A stretch of 64,000 nt of DNA from Sutterella wadsworthensis (GTDB lineage Bacteria; Pseudomonadota; Gammaproteobacteria; Burkholderiales; Burkholderiaceae_F), in NCBI RefSeq assembly GCF_003315195.1, contig NZ_QNRV01000001.1, positions 186,001 to 250,000 on the forward strand, given 5' to 3'. Each line of letters begins with the position of its first letter. The stretch's first letter is position 1. The position numbers and the translations under genes are program-made. Positions 8,290 through 17,119 of this stretch are shown in pieces. A model generated the notes under the pieces. That model saw only the letters and a list, made by a program, of their open reading frames with translations. It did no database searches and was not told the origin of the DNA.

Positions 8290-9021
8290 TTATGCCGCGG
8301 CCGACGGCTTTCTTCTGCGCAGACAGAGCAGACGCATAACATTCGCTGCGAAGACTTTGCCGAGCAGGATGATGCCGAGGCAGACGCCGATCGTCGTCGG
8401 CACGACGAGGTCGCCGGCAGCGTTCTTCAGCGTAAAGAACACTACGCCGGTGGCAAGGAAGTTGCCTAATGCTGCGTCGGCGGTCATCTGGAACGTTGCG
8501 AAGATAGAAACCTCATCTTCAGTCAGTTCTCCGCGGTCCTTAAGTGCGCGGGTGAGTGCTGCGCCGGCGTCTGTCGACTGCAGTGAAGCAACGATAGCGA
8601 GCGAGGTCGAGCCCGGCAGTCCCATCAGCGGGCGCAGGATCGGGTTAAGCACGCGGGTGGCGGCACGGATGGCGCCGTAGTATTCAAAAACGGCAATCAT
8701 GGCCGTAGCGAGCATGATTGAGGGAACCAATGTCAGTGCGAAGACGAAGCCGTCAATCGCGCCGGAGCCGCCCTTGCCGCGGAAGTTGGAGAAGGTGGTC
8801 GAAAGCTCGCCGCCCTTATCCGTCACATTCGCCACAACGTTGCCGAAGCTGCCGTTGAGGATGGTGTAGTCAAAAATGCCCCACCATTTGTCGGTGATCA
8901 GCAGTCCCGAGAAAAAAAGGATGGCGACGATGAAGGAAATATAGCCGCCGATGCCGGGAGCCTTTGAAAGTTCCGCTTCTGCACTTTGATCGGCAGCTGG
9001 TTTTTTGGGGGTATCGCTCAT
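8290..9021 (-). CDS. Nucleoside-recognition (Gate) domain membrane protein, YjiG/SpmB-like
   Basis: Inner-membrane protein of 243 residues. It has a hydrophilic N-terminal 25 residues, a first membrane segment (YISFIVAILFFSGLLIT), a long polar stretch, then a Gate domain: VPSIMLATAMIAVFEYYGAI, the PLMGLPGS turn, ADAALGNFLATGVVFF and a last helix IGVCLGIILLGKVFAANV. PLMGLPG followed by a T/S/N-rich half-helix is typical of SpmB/YjiG and nucleoside-gate proteins. Transport function is suspected in the family but unproven. The C-terminus is strongly basic (LRRRKPSAAA). Confidence 0.7.
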   Translation of the reverse strand: MSDTPKKPAADQSAEAELSKAPGIGGYISFIVAILFFSGLLITDKWWGIFDYTILNGSFGNVVANVTDKGGELSTTFSNFRGKGGSGAIDGFVFALTLVPSIMLATAMIAVFEYYGAIRAATRVLNPILRPLMGLPGSTSLAIVASLQSTDAGAALTRALKDRGELTEDEVSIFATFQMTADAALGNFLATGVVFFTLKNAAGDLVVPTTIGVCLGIILLGKVFAANVMRLLCLRRRKPSAAA

Positions 9022-9299
9022 TGGCGTCCTCTTGAAGTATTTCAGTCTGTTTTACGCTGGACGCGGCGAGGTTCGCCAAGTGTTGACGAATGGCAGCAGC
9101 GGCGGCGCGGCGATTGTGGGCGAATTCTACCCGCGGAATGTGACTCAATGTAATGGGTGCTAACAAGGAGAAGGTATGGCCGAGTCTGCATCAGGCGAAA
9201 TAACCTCCGAGCACGCTGAGCACAAAACGATGGGTAATCACGCGTGACTTCTGCGCTAATCTTCGGTGTTCCTTTCTTTTTTAGGTTCGAAAACTGCCC

Positions 9300-10208
9300 A
9301 TGAACGCTTCCTCTAACGTGAGTCAGCTCGATGCGCTCCATTTGGAGCTCCTCCATGCCGCCATCCCGCAGCAGTACGACACCATCGGCGTCATGATGCC
9401 GGGTGTTGCCGGTCGAATCGGCTGTCGTGCTTCGGCATACCGCAGCGCTGCGAAACGTCTTTGCCGTTCGGGCGCGGAAAATGTGGAGTCATTGCTTGCG
9501 GCATTTCTGAGCGATGCGCAGTGCCGACGTACGCAGGGCAGGGGATATGTGCAGGAAGTTTTGTGGACGGTAATGCTCGCTGCCAGTCAGGTAGAGGGCA
9601 TTCCCTTTGCAAAACGCCTGGAGTGGCTCGACAAGCTTGCTCAATGCGCAGACAACTGGGCTTCGTGCGACCTTCTGGGCGAAGCGGTCAAGGATTTCAC
9701 ACTTCCGCAGAATGAAGCGTCAGCCTTTGCCTTTTTGGATGCGCTCATCAAGTCGAGGAATCTCTGGCGCATACGGCTTGCGTTGGTGCTTATGCTCGCG
9801 CACATGGCGCCGGCCGGGTCACGACCGCTTAAGCGGGCCGTTCAGTTGTCCTCAGCACCCGAAGTGCTGACCTGCGCCGCTCAGAGCTATTACGGTTCCA
9901 TGGGGCTTGCCTGGGCATTCTCCGTCTACGCCGTTCATGACTTCAGTCTTGCGGAGCGGGTCGTCGCGGACCTCATTGTCAACAAACGTATCGATCCCGC
10001 GACAGCTCGGCGGACGGCACAGAAAGTTCGCGAGTCCTTTCGCTCGGCTCAGGCAGAAAAAGCAATGTTGTCGCAGAATATTCAGAAAGCGCTCGACGGC
10101 ATGCCGGCAGGCAGTTTGCCTGCCGCCCGGAACAGCAAGCCCGCTGGCGGCGTACCGGCATTTCGAAGGAAGCGCCTCAAAGGCACGCCTCCGAGTGCCG
10201 CTCTATAA
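9300..10208 (+). CDS. DNA alkylation repair protein (AlkD-like HEAT-repeat glycosylase)
   Basis: A 302-residue all-helical protein resembling the AlkD family, which removes bulky or cationic alkylated bases without base flipping. Positions equivalent to the catalytic Trp and Asp of Bacillus cereus AlkD occur with the right spacing in NWASCDLLG (W, then D four residues later). The helix NLWRIRLALVLM supplies the Arg, and MGLAWAFSVYAVHDF the second Trp. The last 45 residues are basic and Pro/Gly/Ala-rich (FRRKRLKGTPP), longer than typical for the family and possibly a DNA-binding tail. The N-terminal 80 residues are less recognisable. Single gene; start ATG at 9300. Confidence 0.75.
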   Translation: MNASSNVSQLDALHLELLHAAIPQQYDTIGVMMPGVAGRIGCRASAYRSAAKRLCRSGAENVESLLAAFLSDAQCRRTQGRGYVQEVLWTVMLAASQVEGIPFAKRLEWLDKLAQCADNWASCDLLGEAVKDFTLPQNEASAFAFLDALIKSRNLWRIRLALVLMLAHMAPAGSRPLKRAVQLSSAPEVLTCAAQSYYGSMGLAWAFSVYAVHDFSLAERVVADLIVNKRIDPATARRTAQKVRESFRSAQAEKAMLSQNIQKALDGMPAGSLPAARNSKPAGGVPAFRRKRLKGTPPSAAL

Positions 10209-10274
10209 CCTATAGGATAGGTTTGATTTAGTCCAAAAAAGAGTATTCATCACACAAACAAAGGAAAACAAGAG

Positions 10275-10814
10275 ATGCGTAAATTCTTTCAAGAATTTCA
10301 AGCCTTTATTTCTAAAGGCAACGTTCTAGACCTTGCTGTGGCCGTGATCATCGGCGCTGCGTTCTCAAAGATCGTCGACAGCCTCGTAAAGGACATCATC
10401 AATCCCATCCTCGGCGTGCTCGTTGGTCGTCCGGATTTTACGAATTTGTTTGTGGTGCTCAAGGATGCCCCGAATTACACCGGTCCGCAGACTTATGAAG
10501 GCCTCGTCAAGGCCGGCGCAACGGTTTTTGGCTACGGCGCATTTCTAACGGCCATCGTGCAGTTTCTGCTCCTTGCATTTGCCGTTTTTTGGCTCATTAA
10601 AATTGTTGTGACGGCTCGTACCCGCATTGCAGCTGAAGCTGATCGTCTGCTCAATGCCAAGCATAAGGAAGAGGAAGAAGCCAAAGCGGCTGCCCAAGCC
10701 GCTGCTCCGGCCCCGGCGCCCGCTCCGGCTCCTTCGGCTGAAGAACTTGAGCTTCTGCGCGAGATCCGCGATCTGCTGAAGGCTCAAAAGGGAACGGCAG
10801 TCAAGGACGAATAA
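10275..10814 (+). CDS. mscL: Large-conductance mechanosensitive channel MscL
   Basis: Osmotic safety valve of the inner membrane. The N-terminus MRKFFQEFQAFISKGNVLDL, the pore helix VAVIIGAAFSKIVDSLVKDIINP with the GAAF constriction, and the second helix FLTAIVQFLLLAFAVFWLIK are diagnostic. At 179 residues it is about 40 longer than E. coli MscL: an Ala/Pro linker (AAAPAPAPAPAPS) separates the membrane part from the conserved C-terminal helix EELELLREIRDLLK. AAGGAAAA upstream of the ATG supports the start. Monocistronic with its own terminator. Confidence 0.96.
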   Translation: MRKFFQEFQAFISKGNVLDLAVAVIIGAAFSKIVDSLVKDIINPILGVLVGRPDFTNLFVVLKDAPNYTGPQTYEGLVKAGATVFGYGAFLTAIVQFLLLAFAVFWLIKIVVTARTRIAAEADRLLNAKHKEEEEAKAAAQAAAPAPAPAPAPSAEELELLREIRDLLKAQKGTAVKDE

Positions 10815-10837
10815 GAACTGCAAATTCTGCAGCGAAT

Positions 10838-10874
10838 AAACCCGCCGGAGGTTTCGAACTTCCAGCGGGTTTTT
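10838..10874 (+). terminator. Rho-independent terminator of mscL
   Basis: AAACCCGC (10838-10845) pairs with GCGGGTTT (10865-10872), with further pairing inside (GGAGG with CTTCC, one wobble), followed by TTTTT. It begins 24 bases after the mscL stop. Confidence 0.85.
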
Positions 10875-10886
10875 CATGACGGCTTG

Positions 10887-10917
10887 AAAGCGGGAAGATC
10901 ATTGATCTTCCCGCTTT
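10887..10917 (-). terminator. Hairpin terminator of the pyrophosphatase gene
   Basis: A 15-bp nearly perfect palindrome (AAAGCGGGAAGATCA with TGATCTTCCCGCTTT) placed between the convergent mscL and ppaC genes. It can work in either direction; on the minus strand it follows the ppaC stop by 26 bases. Confidence 0.7.
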
Positions 10918-10942
10918 GCCTGGGATGAGGCTTATTTGGGTC

Positions 10943-11860
10943 TCAGGCCTTAAAGGCGGCTTCAAGGTTGGGGACAACCTGCTTCTTGCGGCTCATGACG
11001 CCGGGCAGCCACGGCGTGCCTTCAGCAGTTGTGCCGAACGCACCGGCAATCTTTGCGGGATCATCGGAGACCATGAGCAGAAGCGAACCTTCCTTCATGA
11101 TGTCCGTGAGGAGCAGGATGGCGGTATGGCGGCCATCGGCCTTGAGCGCGGCGAGGTCAGCGAGCAGCTCAGGGATGCGGTCTTCGAGGAGCTTGAGGTC
11201 GACGAGCTCAAGCTGGCCGATGCCGACCTTCGAGCCGGACATGTTGAAGTCTTTGAAATCGCGCATGATGAGGTCGCGTGCGGCAACGCCCTTGACAGCG
11301 GATTTGGCGGTAAAGAGTTCCATGCCGAGCGCTTCAATGTCTTCAATGCCTGCAATTTCGGCAAGTTCAGCCGCGGCAGCCTTGTCGGCCGGGGTGCAGG
11401 TCGGGGACTTGAAGATCACCGTATCCGAGAGAATCGCACAGAGCATGGCGCCGGCGATATTCTTCGGCGGCACAAAGCCGAGGTAGTCATACATGCGCTT
11501 GAGGATCGTATTCGTGCAGCCGACGGGCATGATGACAATTTCGAGCGGCGCCGAAGAGGTCATGTCGCCGAGCTTATGGTGGTCAACGATGCCCTTGAGC
11601 GTGCAGTCTTTGAAATCATCGGGCGCCTGATTGAGGTCGGAGTAGTCGACGATGTACACGTCCTTGCCCGCGACGCTCGTCACGACTTCAGGCGCTTGCA
11701 GGCCGAAACGCTCAAGCACGAAGGCGGTTTCCGGAGCCGGCGTTCCCTGGGCAGCAGCCTTGACGTCAAGGCCGCGCTGGCGGTAGAGGTCGGTGCAGGC
11801 GATGGCCGAGACGATGCTGTCGGTATCGGGGTGCTTATGGCCGAGAATGATGGCGGACAT
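10943..11860 (-). CDS. ppaC: Manganese-dependent inorganic pyrophosphatase (family II)
   Basis: Cytoplasmic enzyme hydrolysing pyrophosphate to phosphate, pulling biosynthetic reactions forward. DHH-type motifs are present: GHKHPDTDS near residue 7, VDYSD near 75, VDHHKLG near 95, SDTVIFKSP near 150. The DHHA2 domain ends with SRKKQVVPNL, whose Arg and Lys bind substrate. The start at the ATG at 11858-11860 gives MSAIILGHKHPD, the usual family N-terminus, and 305 residues, the usual length. An open frame continues 32 codons further upstream but encodes nothing family-like. Confidence 0.93.
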   Translation of the reverse strand: MSAIILGHKHPDTDSIVSAIACTDLYRQRGLDVKAAAQGTPAPETAFVLERFGLQAPEVVTSVAGKDVYIVDYSDLNQAPDDFKDCTLKGIVDHHKLGDMTSSAPLEIVIMPVGCTNTILKRMYDYLGFVPPKNIAGAMLCAILSDTVIFKSPTCTPADKAAAAELAEIAGIEDIEALGMELFTAKSAVKGVAARDLIMRDFKDFNMSGSKVGIGQLELVDLKLLEDRIPELLADLAALKADGRHTAILLLTDIMKEGSLLLMVSDDPAKIAGAFGTTAEGTPWLPGVMSRKKQVVPNLEAAFKA

Positions 11861-12057
11861 TGTGATGAAGCCTTTCTTCAAAATGGGGAAATGCAGGCGT
11901 TTCCAGAGGAATACGCCGACGGGATGTTCAATCTGATAATTGTAGGCGAACTGCAAGCACCTTAATCAATAGGCTTTATCTAATAAACCGAAAAATAAAA
12001 TAAATGATTGGGCGTCCAGATTTCTGCGGGATATCACTTGTACCAAATAGGTGCGGA

Positions 12058-12122
12058 TGAGAATCATTCAACTCTCAAGCTTTGATTCTGTGTTGCTTTA
12101 TTTTTGTTGAGAACGATTCTCA
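12058..12122. promoter_or_regulatory. Two Fur-box-like sites upstream of the molybdopterin oxidoreductase operon
   Basis: TGAGAACGATTCTCA at 12108-12122 is a 15-base palindrome that agrees with the 7-1-7 Fur consensus TGATAATnATTATCA at 11 of 14 defined positions. A second site, TGAGAATCATTCAAC at 12058-12072, keeps one good half. They lie 225-290 bases before the oxidoreductase start and 200-260 bases before the divergent ppaC start. Iron control of an Fe-S rich enzyme would make sense; that link is inference. Confidence 0.5.
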
Positions 12123-12346
12123 GCTGATACGCTATTCGAAAATTGAATATCGAGGGCCGTTTTCAAAGGGTTATTCCTTGAGGTCCTGTGGGGAGCGGCT
12201 AGGTTAAAAGTCTTACATCCTTTGGCTGATGAGAAAAATGAAAACGGCTGAAGCGGTCATTTCGCGCTGAACTATTGCGCTGCTGAACCTCTTCGCAGGT
12301 GAGCGGCATGAACGGTTTCGGCGCAACCTTCCACGGAGATCCCCTC

Positions 12347-14956
12347 ATGAGAGAAGACAAAACCGTCGACGGACCGGGCAGCATCGGCTTTTCACGTCGA
12401 TCGCTGTTAAGCGGCGCTACGGCGGCTGGTGCGGCCGGCACGTTCGGATTCTCGGCGCTTATGCCCGTTGATAAGGCGCTTGCCGAACAGGTTGAGGCTT
12501 TGAAGGCAGACGGATGGGAGGCGCATCCTTGCGCCTGCAATGTCTGCGGCGGCTACTGCGGCCTTTTGGCAATGCATAAGAAAGGTGCGCCGGTTTCGCA
12601 GGAAACGGTGCGCATCATGCCGAATCCAACCCATCCGCAGCGCGGCTGCTGCGCGCGCGGAGCACAGGCAATGTGGGTTTGGAATCATCCGATGCGCCTC
12701 AAGAAGCCCTTAAAGCGCGTTGGTGCCCGCGGTGACGGCAAATTTCAGGAAATTTCCTGGGATCAGGCCTTGAATGAAATCGCCGAACGTGTAAAGGCGA
12801 TTGTTGAGAAAGACGGTGAACGAGCTGTCACCATGTCTTCGCACAATTTTTCGGCCATGCAGAAGTGGTTCGGCTGCGCCTTGGGCACGCCCAATGTGAT
12901 CAGCCATTCATCAACCTGCAATTCCGCATCCATTGCCGGGCGCCGCATGGTGTTCGGCAAGGGCTTTGACGGCGCCGGAAAGGTTGAACCCGACTATGCG
13001 CGCGCGAAATATCTGCTTTGCGTCGGGCGCACATTGAATTGTGCGATTGGCGTCGCTGCGGTGGTTGCCCGCGCGAAGACCGAAGGCTCCAAAGTCGTGT
13101 TTGTTGATCCGCGCATGCCTGAAGGCGCGCTGACGGGTTCTGAATGGATACCGATCCGCCCAGGCGCAGACTCGGCTTTCTTGCTCTCGCTCATCCATAT
13201 TGGCATTACGGAGAAGCTTGTCGACTTTGAATTCCTTCGTCGGCATACCAACGCGCCCTATCTCGTTGAGACGGGTACGCGCCGTCCGATTGCGGCTTCA
13301 GAAATAATTGCCGGCGCGCCTGAAGACGCTTTTGTCGTCATGGATCGAAAGACGGCTTCTTATGTCGTGATGGGACTGAAAAAAGACGATAAAGGCAATG
13401 CTGTAGGCTTTGCAGAACCCGAGGGGGTCGATCCTGAGCTTGATCATGCGGCTCGGATTACGGCTCTTGACGGTCGAGAACTTGAAGCTGAAACCTGCTT
13501 CCGCGCATTCGCGGTATCGGCAGCGCATTGGACGCCGCAGGAAGCTGCGCGCACAACCGGTATTCCGGCCGAAACGATCACTCGCGTCGCGCGTGAATTC
13601 TTCACGCAGGGCGGCGTGGCTGATGACGGCTGGTATGCCTCGCGCAACGGCAACGACACGCACGACTTTGCGCTTCTTTCCCTTATTAATGCCTTTACCG
13701 GCCGCATTGACCAGCCTGGCGGCTTCGTGGTTACGCAGGGAGGAGGCTTTAAGGCGCCGGGCGTTTCGCTTTCGGGCGGCAAAGGCAAGGGACCGCACGG
13801 CGAGACTTGGACTGCTCCCGAGAAGAAGTCTCTCGACAAGATCCTTTATCCGGAAGGGTCCGGCACGTATTCCGCCGTTTTTGAGGCCATTGAGACCGGC
13901 AAGCCCTATCCGGTGCGCGCTGCCTTTTTCACCGGCACGACGATGTTCCACCGCGAGGCAAATTCCGCGCGGCTCGCCAAGGCGCTGATGGGGCTGGAGC
14001 TCGTTGTCGTTCAAGACATTTTCCCGCATGAAATATGTGACTACGCCGACTACGTGCTGCCGTGCACATACTTTTTGGAGTGGCATGAGTATGCAGGCGT
14101 CAAATGGGCTTTGAACGGCAACGTTCAGAAAAACGATGCGGGCATTGCGCCGCCTCAGGGCTGCGAAGCGCGCGAAGAGGTCTGGCAGTTTGCGGAAATC
14201 CTCCGCCGTGCTTATCCGGATCGTGCCAAAGAGCGCTTGGGGCTCGAGGAGGAGCTGAAGACTCGCGAGGCGTTTAAAGCCTGGTATGACGGCATGATGG
14301 ATGCGGCCTGGGCCAAGTTCATCGCAGCGAAGAATAAGGCTAAGCCCGGCGACGGCGACCGTATTGCTGCGGAAGTCGAAGCGCAAGGGTGGTCTCAGAC
14401 CGCGGTGAAGAAGTGGGGTGTTTATCCCTACGTGAAGCCCTTTGGCACGCCTACCGGCAAGGCTGAACTCATTTCCTTCTATTTCACGCAGAAGTACGAA
14501 GACAAAGGTGCTTCAGGGCTGCCGCGCTGGGTGGAATCGCCGGGATTTACGCCGCCTAAACCTCGCTCCAACGAGTTTGTGCTGATTTCGGGCAAAGACA
14601 GTTCTTCCTGCTCGGGTGTTGCCATGTGGACGTGGCCCACGAAATTCTTGGGTGACCGAAGCATCTGGATGAATCCGGCCGATGCCGAACGAATCGGCAT
14701 TAAGAACGGTCAGGAGGTTGAGCTCGAGGGGCTCGACACCGGGGTGAAGGGGCGCACGACAGTGAAAATAACCAACCGCGTCATGCCGGGCGTTCTCTTC
14801 TCTCACGGATTCTCGGGAGGCGTTCGCACCAAGCAGAACCTCGGCGCATACGAATGGGTGCGTGAAGGCATTAATTCGCACTGGTTCTGCACGGGCTACC
14901 GTGAACCGGTGGTCGGATCCTTGTCCAATAACTGTTCGGTCCGCGTACGCGTCTGA
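12347..14956 (+). CDS. Tat-exported molybdopterin oxidoreductase catalytic subunit (PsrA/TtrA/ArrA-type)
   Basis: Catalytic subunit of a membrane-bound anaerobic reductase or dehydrogenase of the Mo/W-bisPGD (DMSO reductase) family, acting in the periplasm. FSRRSLLSG (residues 15-23) followed by an Ala/Gly stretch is a Tat signal. A [4Fe-4S] motif is formed by C64-x2-C67-x3-C71 and C101 (or C102). SSTCNSAS offers Cys191 as metal ligand, as in polysulfide, thiosulfate and tetrathionate reductases. Later landmarks are GNDTHDFALLSLINAFTGRI, the HEYAGVKWALNG segment and the C-terminal dinucleotide-binding domain (NEFVLISGKDSSSCSG to VGSLSNNCSVRV). The start at 12347 has GGAG eight bases upstream; GTG 12299 and ATG 12308 are in frame but lack one. 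At 869 residues it is longer than PsrA/PhsA and shorter than TtrA. The adjacent TtrSR-like regulators suggest a sulfur oxyanion, but the substrate is open. Confidence 0.88.
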   Translation: MREDKTVDGPGSIGFSRRSLLSGATAAGAAGTFGFSALMPVDKALAEQVEALKADGWEAHPCACNVCGGYCGLLAMHKKGAPVSQETVRIMPNPTHPQRGCCARGAQAMWVWNHPMRLKKPLKRVGARGDGKFQEISWDQALNEIAERVKAIVEKDGERAVTMSSHNFSAMQKWFGCALGTPNVISHSSTCNSASIAGRRMVFGKGFDGAGKVEPDYARAKYLLCVGRTLNCAIGVAAVVARAKTEGSKVVFVDPRMPEGALTGSEWIPIRPGADSAFLLSLIHIGITEKLVDFEFLRRHTNAPYLVETGTRRPIAASEIIAGAPEDAFVVMDRKTASYVVMGLKKDDKGNAVGFAEPEGVDPELDHAARITALDGRELEAETCFRAFAVSAAHWTPQEAARTTGIPAETITRVAREFFTQGGVADDGWYASRNGNDTHDFALLSLINAFTGRIDQPGGFVVTQGGGFKAPGVSLSGGKGKGPHGETWTAPEKKSLDKILYPEGSGTYSAVFEAIETGKPYPVRAAFFTGTTMFHREANSARLAKALMGLELVVVQDIFPHEICDYADYVLPCTYFLEWHEYAGVKWALNGNVQKNDAGIAPPQGCEAREEVWQFAEILRRAYPDRAKERLGLEEELKTREAFKAWYDGMMDAAWAKFIAAKNKAKPGDGDRIAAEVEAQGWSQTAVKKWGVYPYVKPFGTPTGKAELISFYFTQKYEDKGASGLPRWVESPGFTPPKPRSNEFVLISGKDSSSCSGVAMWTWPTKFLGDRSIWMNPADAERIGIKNGQEVELEGLDTGVKGRTTVKITNRVMPGVLFSHGFSGGVRTKQNLGAYEWVREGINSHWFCTGYREPVVGSLSNNCSVRVRV

Positions 14957-14976
14957 CGGTCATCCGGGAGAAAGCC

Positions 14977-15558
14977 ATGGAAAATCATAAAAAGCTGGCG
15001 CATCTTCTTGATGTTACCCAGTGCGTGGGATGCTCGGCCTGTATTGTGGCCTGTGCCCAAACCAATTATCCGGACATGCTTAATGCTGAAAATACCGGAT
15101 GGGAAAGTCTGCCGGCGAACATCCGGCGCGTATCCGCCGAGCTCGCCCGACGACCCGTTGAACTGCTTGTCCAATGCCAGCAGTGTGAGAATGCGCCCTG
15201 CATCACGGTCTGTCCGTTCGGCGCCAACAGCCATGATCCGGAAACGGGACAGGTGAAAACCGATCCCAGCCGGTGTGTCGGCTGCGGCTACTGCGTGACG
15301 GCGTGTCCGTACGATGCACGGTGGATGCATCCAAAAACGGGACTTCCGGTCAAATGCATGGGCAAAGGCTGTGAGTCGCTTCTGAAGGCCGGCAAGGATC
15401 CGGCCTGCGTTGCGGCCTGCCCGGCATCGGCCCGTGCATTCGGCGATATCAACGATCCTTCAAGCGCTATTTCTCAGCGTCTGCAGCACGGTCGCTCCGA
15501 ACGTTTGATGCCGCAAAAAGGTACTCGTCCTAATTTCTTCGTGGTGGTGAACAAATGA
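14977..15558 (+). CDS. Four-cluster [4Fe-4S] ferredoxin subunit of the oxidoreductase (PsrB/TtrB/DmsB-type)
   Basis: Electron-transfer subunit of 193 residues. Four cysteine groups are visible: CVGCSACIVACA (about residue 16), CQQCENAPCITVCP (about 67), CVGCGYCVTACP (about 95) and C-x3-C...CVAACP (about 125-145). This is the pattern of the DmsB/NrfC/PsrB family, carrying electrons between the NrfD-type membrane subunit and the molybdopterin subunit. It has no signal peptide of its own, as usual for a subunit exported with the Tat-bearing partner. It lies 20 bases downstream of the catalytic gene and overlaps the next gene by 4 bases (ATGA), so the three form one operon in order A-B-C. Confidence 0.92.
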   Translation: MENHKKLAHLLDVTQCVGCSACIVACAQTNYPDMLNAENTGWESLPANIRRVSAELARRPVELLVQCQQCENAPCITVCPFGANSHDPETGQVKTDPSRCVGCGYCVTACPYDARWMHPKTGLPVKCMGKGCESLLKAGKDPACVAACPASARAFGDINDPSSAISQRLQHGRSERLMPQKGTRPNFFVVVNK

Positions 15559-16424
15559 CGGCTGAATACATGAATTTGACCGCACAGGCGGCCACCAGCC
15601 ACTGGGGATGGACGATTGCGTTCTTCCTATGGTTTGTCGGTCTCTCCGGCATGTCGCTCTTTCTCAATTATTGGGTCAGAAGCCGGCGGATCCATTACGC
15701 GGCAACGGCTGCTGCCGTCGTCGGCACGCTTTTGGTCGTGAGCCACCTTGGACGCATCCTCAATTTGCCCGCGGCAGCTTTCAATGCGCTCATCCATTGG
15801 AGTTTTGGTTTCACCAGCTGGATGTTTATCGGCATCTGCATTCTCGCTGTGCTTTGCGTTGTTACTGTGCTTCAGGCATGGCTGATGACGAAAGGGTCAG
15901 CCCTCGGGATGCGCTGCGGACTACTTGCTTTTGACGCAGTCCTGGGCGTTGCCGCTACGGCATATTCGGGCTTTCTCCTGACTCAGGCAGTGGGTGTGCC
16001 GCTTTGGACAACGGCGGCGATTCCAGTGCTCTGGATTTTTTCGGGACTGGCCTGTGCGGTAGGGTTGATTGAAATCCTGGCAGCGGCCGGCAAGCTCGAC
16101 GCAGAGTCTCCCCGCTGGCTGCATGCTGCGGGCTGGGCGGTGCACGGCGGCGAAGCCTTTGTGCTTTTTGCTTTCGTTCTCACGGCGCTTTCAGGTACGC
16201 CGGGTGCGGCAGCAGGTGCAGAAAGCCTCGTCTCGGGCAGCACCAGTCTGCTTTTCTGGGGCGGCGCGGTCGGCTGCGGCCTGCTGATCCCGTGTATTAC
16301 AGCTTGTCTGAAGAGCTTGCCGTCAGCAGCTTTGGGCGGCGCAGCTGCGCTCATCGGCGCACTCTCGCTGCGTGCGGCGATTCTCTTTGCCGGGACATTT
16401 GATCCGGTCATTTGGCCGCTTTAA
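15555..16424 (+). CDS. NrfD/PsrC-family quinone-interacting membrane subunit
   Basis: Integral membrane subunit (289 residues, about eight hydrophobic segments) that anchors the complex and exchanges electrons with the quinone pool. The start WTIAFFLWFVGLSGMSLFLN, then HLGRILNLPAAAFNALIHWSFGFTSW (the GR..N and W region typical of NrfD/PsrC helix 2-3), is diagnostic by order. There are no heme ligands, consistent with PsrC rather than a cytochrome b. ATGA overlap with the ferredoxin gene. The gene ends 86 bases before the convergent response regulator. Confidence 0.87.
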   Translation: MTAEYMNLTAQAATSHWGWTIAFFLWFVGLSGMSLFLNYWVRSRRIHYAATAAAVVGTLLVVSHLGRILNLPAAAFNALIHWSFGFTSWMFIGICILAVLCVVTVLQAWLMTKGSALGMRCGLLAFDAVLGVAATAYSGFLLTQAVGVPLWTTAAIPVLWIFSGLACAVGLIEILAAAGKLDAESPRWLHAAGWAVHGGEAFVLFAFVLTALSGTPGAAAGAESLVSGSTSLLFWGGAVGCGLLIPCITACLKSLPSAALGGAAALIGALSLRAAILFAGTFDPVIWPL

Positions 16425-16510
16425 CGCTTCGAGCAGAATTTCCCATCCAATGCCAGGCTTGCCGCTGAGCATTGGGTGGGAGGAACCGTGAGGTCCGCAG
16501 CGTCTGTTTC

Positions 16511-17119
16511 TCAAGTCTGCGGGCGATTGAGCAGCTGCCGCAGCTCATCGGTCCCATGCACATTCAGACGCCGGTAGATATTGGCTCGATAATTCTCAAC
16601 CGTTCTTTCAGAAAGCCGGAGTCTTTCTGCAATTTGCTTATTGGAGCAGTTTTCCAGGAGGAGCAGCCGCAGAACATCTTTTTCTCGATCCCGCAAGTCG
16701 TTTAACGTCCAGTCGAGATCGGCCTGGGCGTTGAAGCCGTGCCGATGAAGCGTATCTACGCGCAGTGCTCGCTCGATAGCCGCGATGAGATGATCTTTGT
16801 CTACGGGTTTGGTGAGAAAGTCAACGGCTCCGCGCTGCATGGCCTTCACTGCAAGCGGAATGTCTCCGTGCGCCGTGAGAAAAATAATCGGCATGCGAAT
16901 CTGCCGTTCAATGAGAACCTTCTGCACCTCCAGCCCGTTGGTCGTCGGGAAGCGGAAGTCGAGGATGAGGCAGCCCGGATCGGTCAGGAGGTCCCCAGCA
17001 AGAAATTCCTTCGGATCGGTATAAATGCGGATCTCCCAGCCTTCGAGCGAAAGCAGGCAGGAGAGCGAGTCACAGACATCGGAATCGTCGTCAACAATGC
17101 GAATGACAGTGGGCTTCAT
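16511..17119 (-). CDS. LuxR/FixJ-type response regulator (TtrR-like)
   Basis: Cytoplasmic transcription factor of 202 residues. The receiver domain has Asp9-11 acidic pocket (IVDDDSD), phosphoacceptor Asp54 (LILDFRFP), Thr82 and Lys104 (LTKPVD). The C-terminal helix-turn-helix reads DLRDREKDVLRLLLLENCSN, KQIAERLRLSERTVENYRAN. FixJ/TtrR-type order and length. It overlaps the end of the sensor kinase gene by 4 bases, so the two form a pair, convergent with the oxidoreductase operon, much as ttrRS sits next to ttrBCA in Salmonella. Confidence 0.9.
   Translation of the reverse strand: MKPTVIRIVDDDSDVCDSLSCLLSLEGWEIRIYTDPKEFLAGDLLTDPGCLILDFRFPTTNGLEVQKVLIERQIRMPIIFLTAHGDIPLAVKAMQRGAVDFLTKPVDKDHLIAAIERALRVDTLHRHGFNAQADLDWTLNDLRDREKDVLRLLLLENCSNKQIAERLRLSERTVENYRANIYRRLNVHGTDELRQLLNRPQT

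Noticed and set aside
10916-11965. Long open frame on the plus strand across the pyrophosphatase gene
   Set aside because: It is the antisense shadow of ppaC, which has all family II motifs; the shadow has no ribosome site and no recognisable domain.
13298-14386. 362-codon minus-strand frame inside the molybdopterin oxidoreductase gene
   Set aside because: Antisense shadow caused by GC-rich codon usage; the plus-strand protein is conserved throughout.
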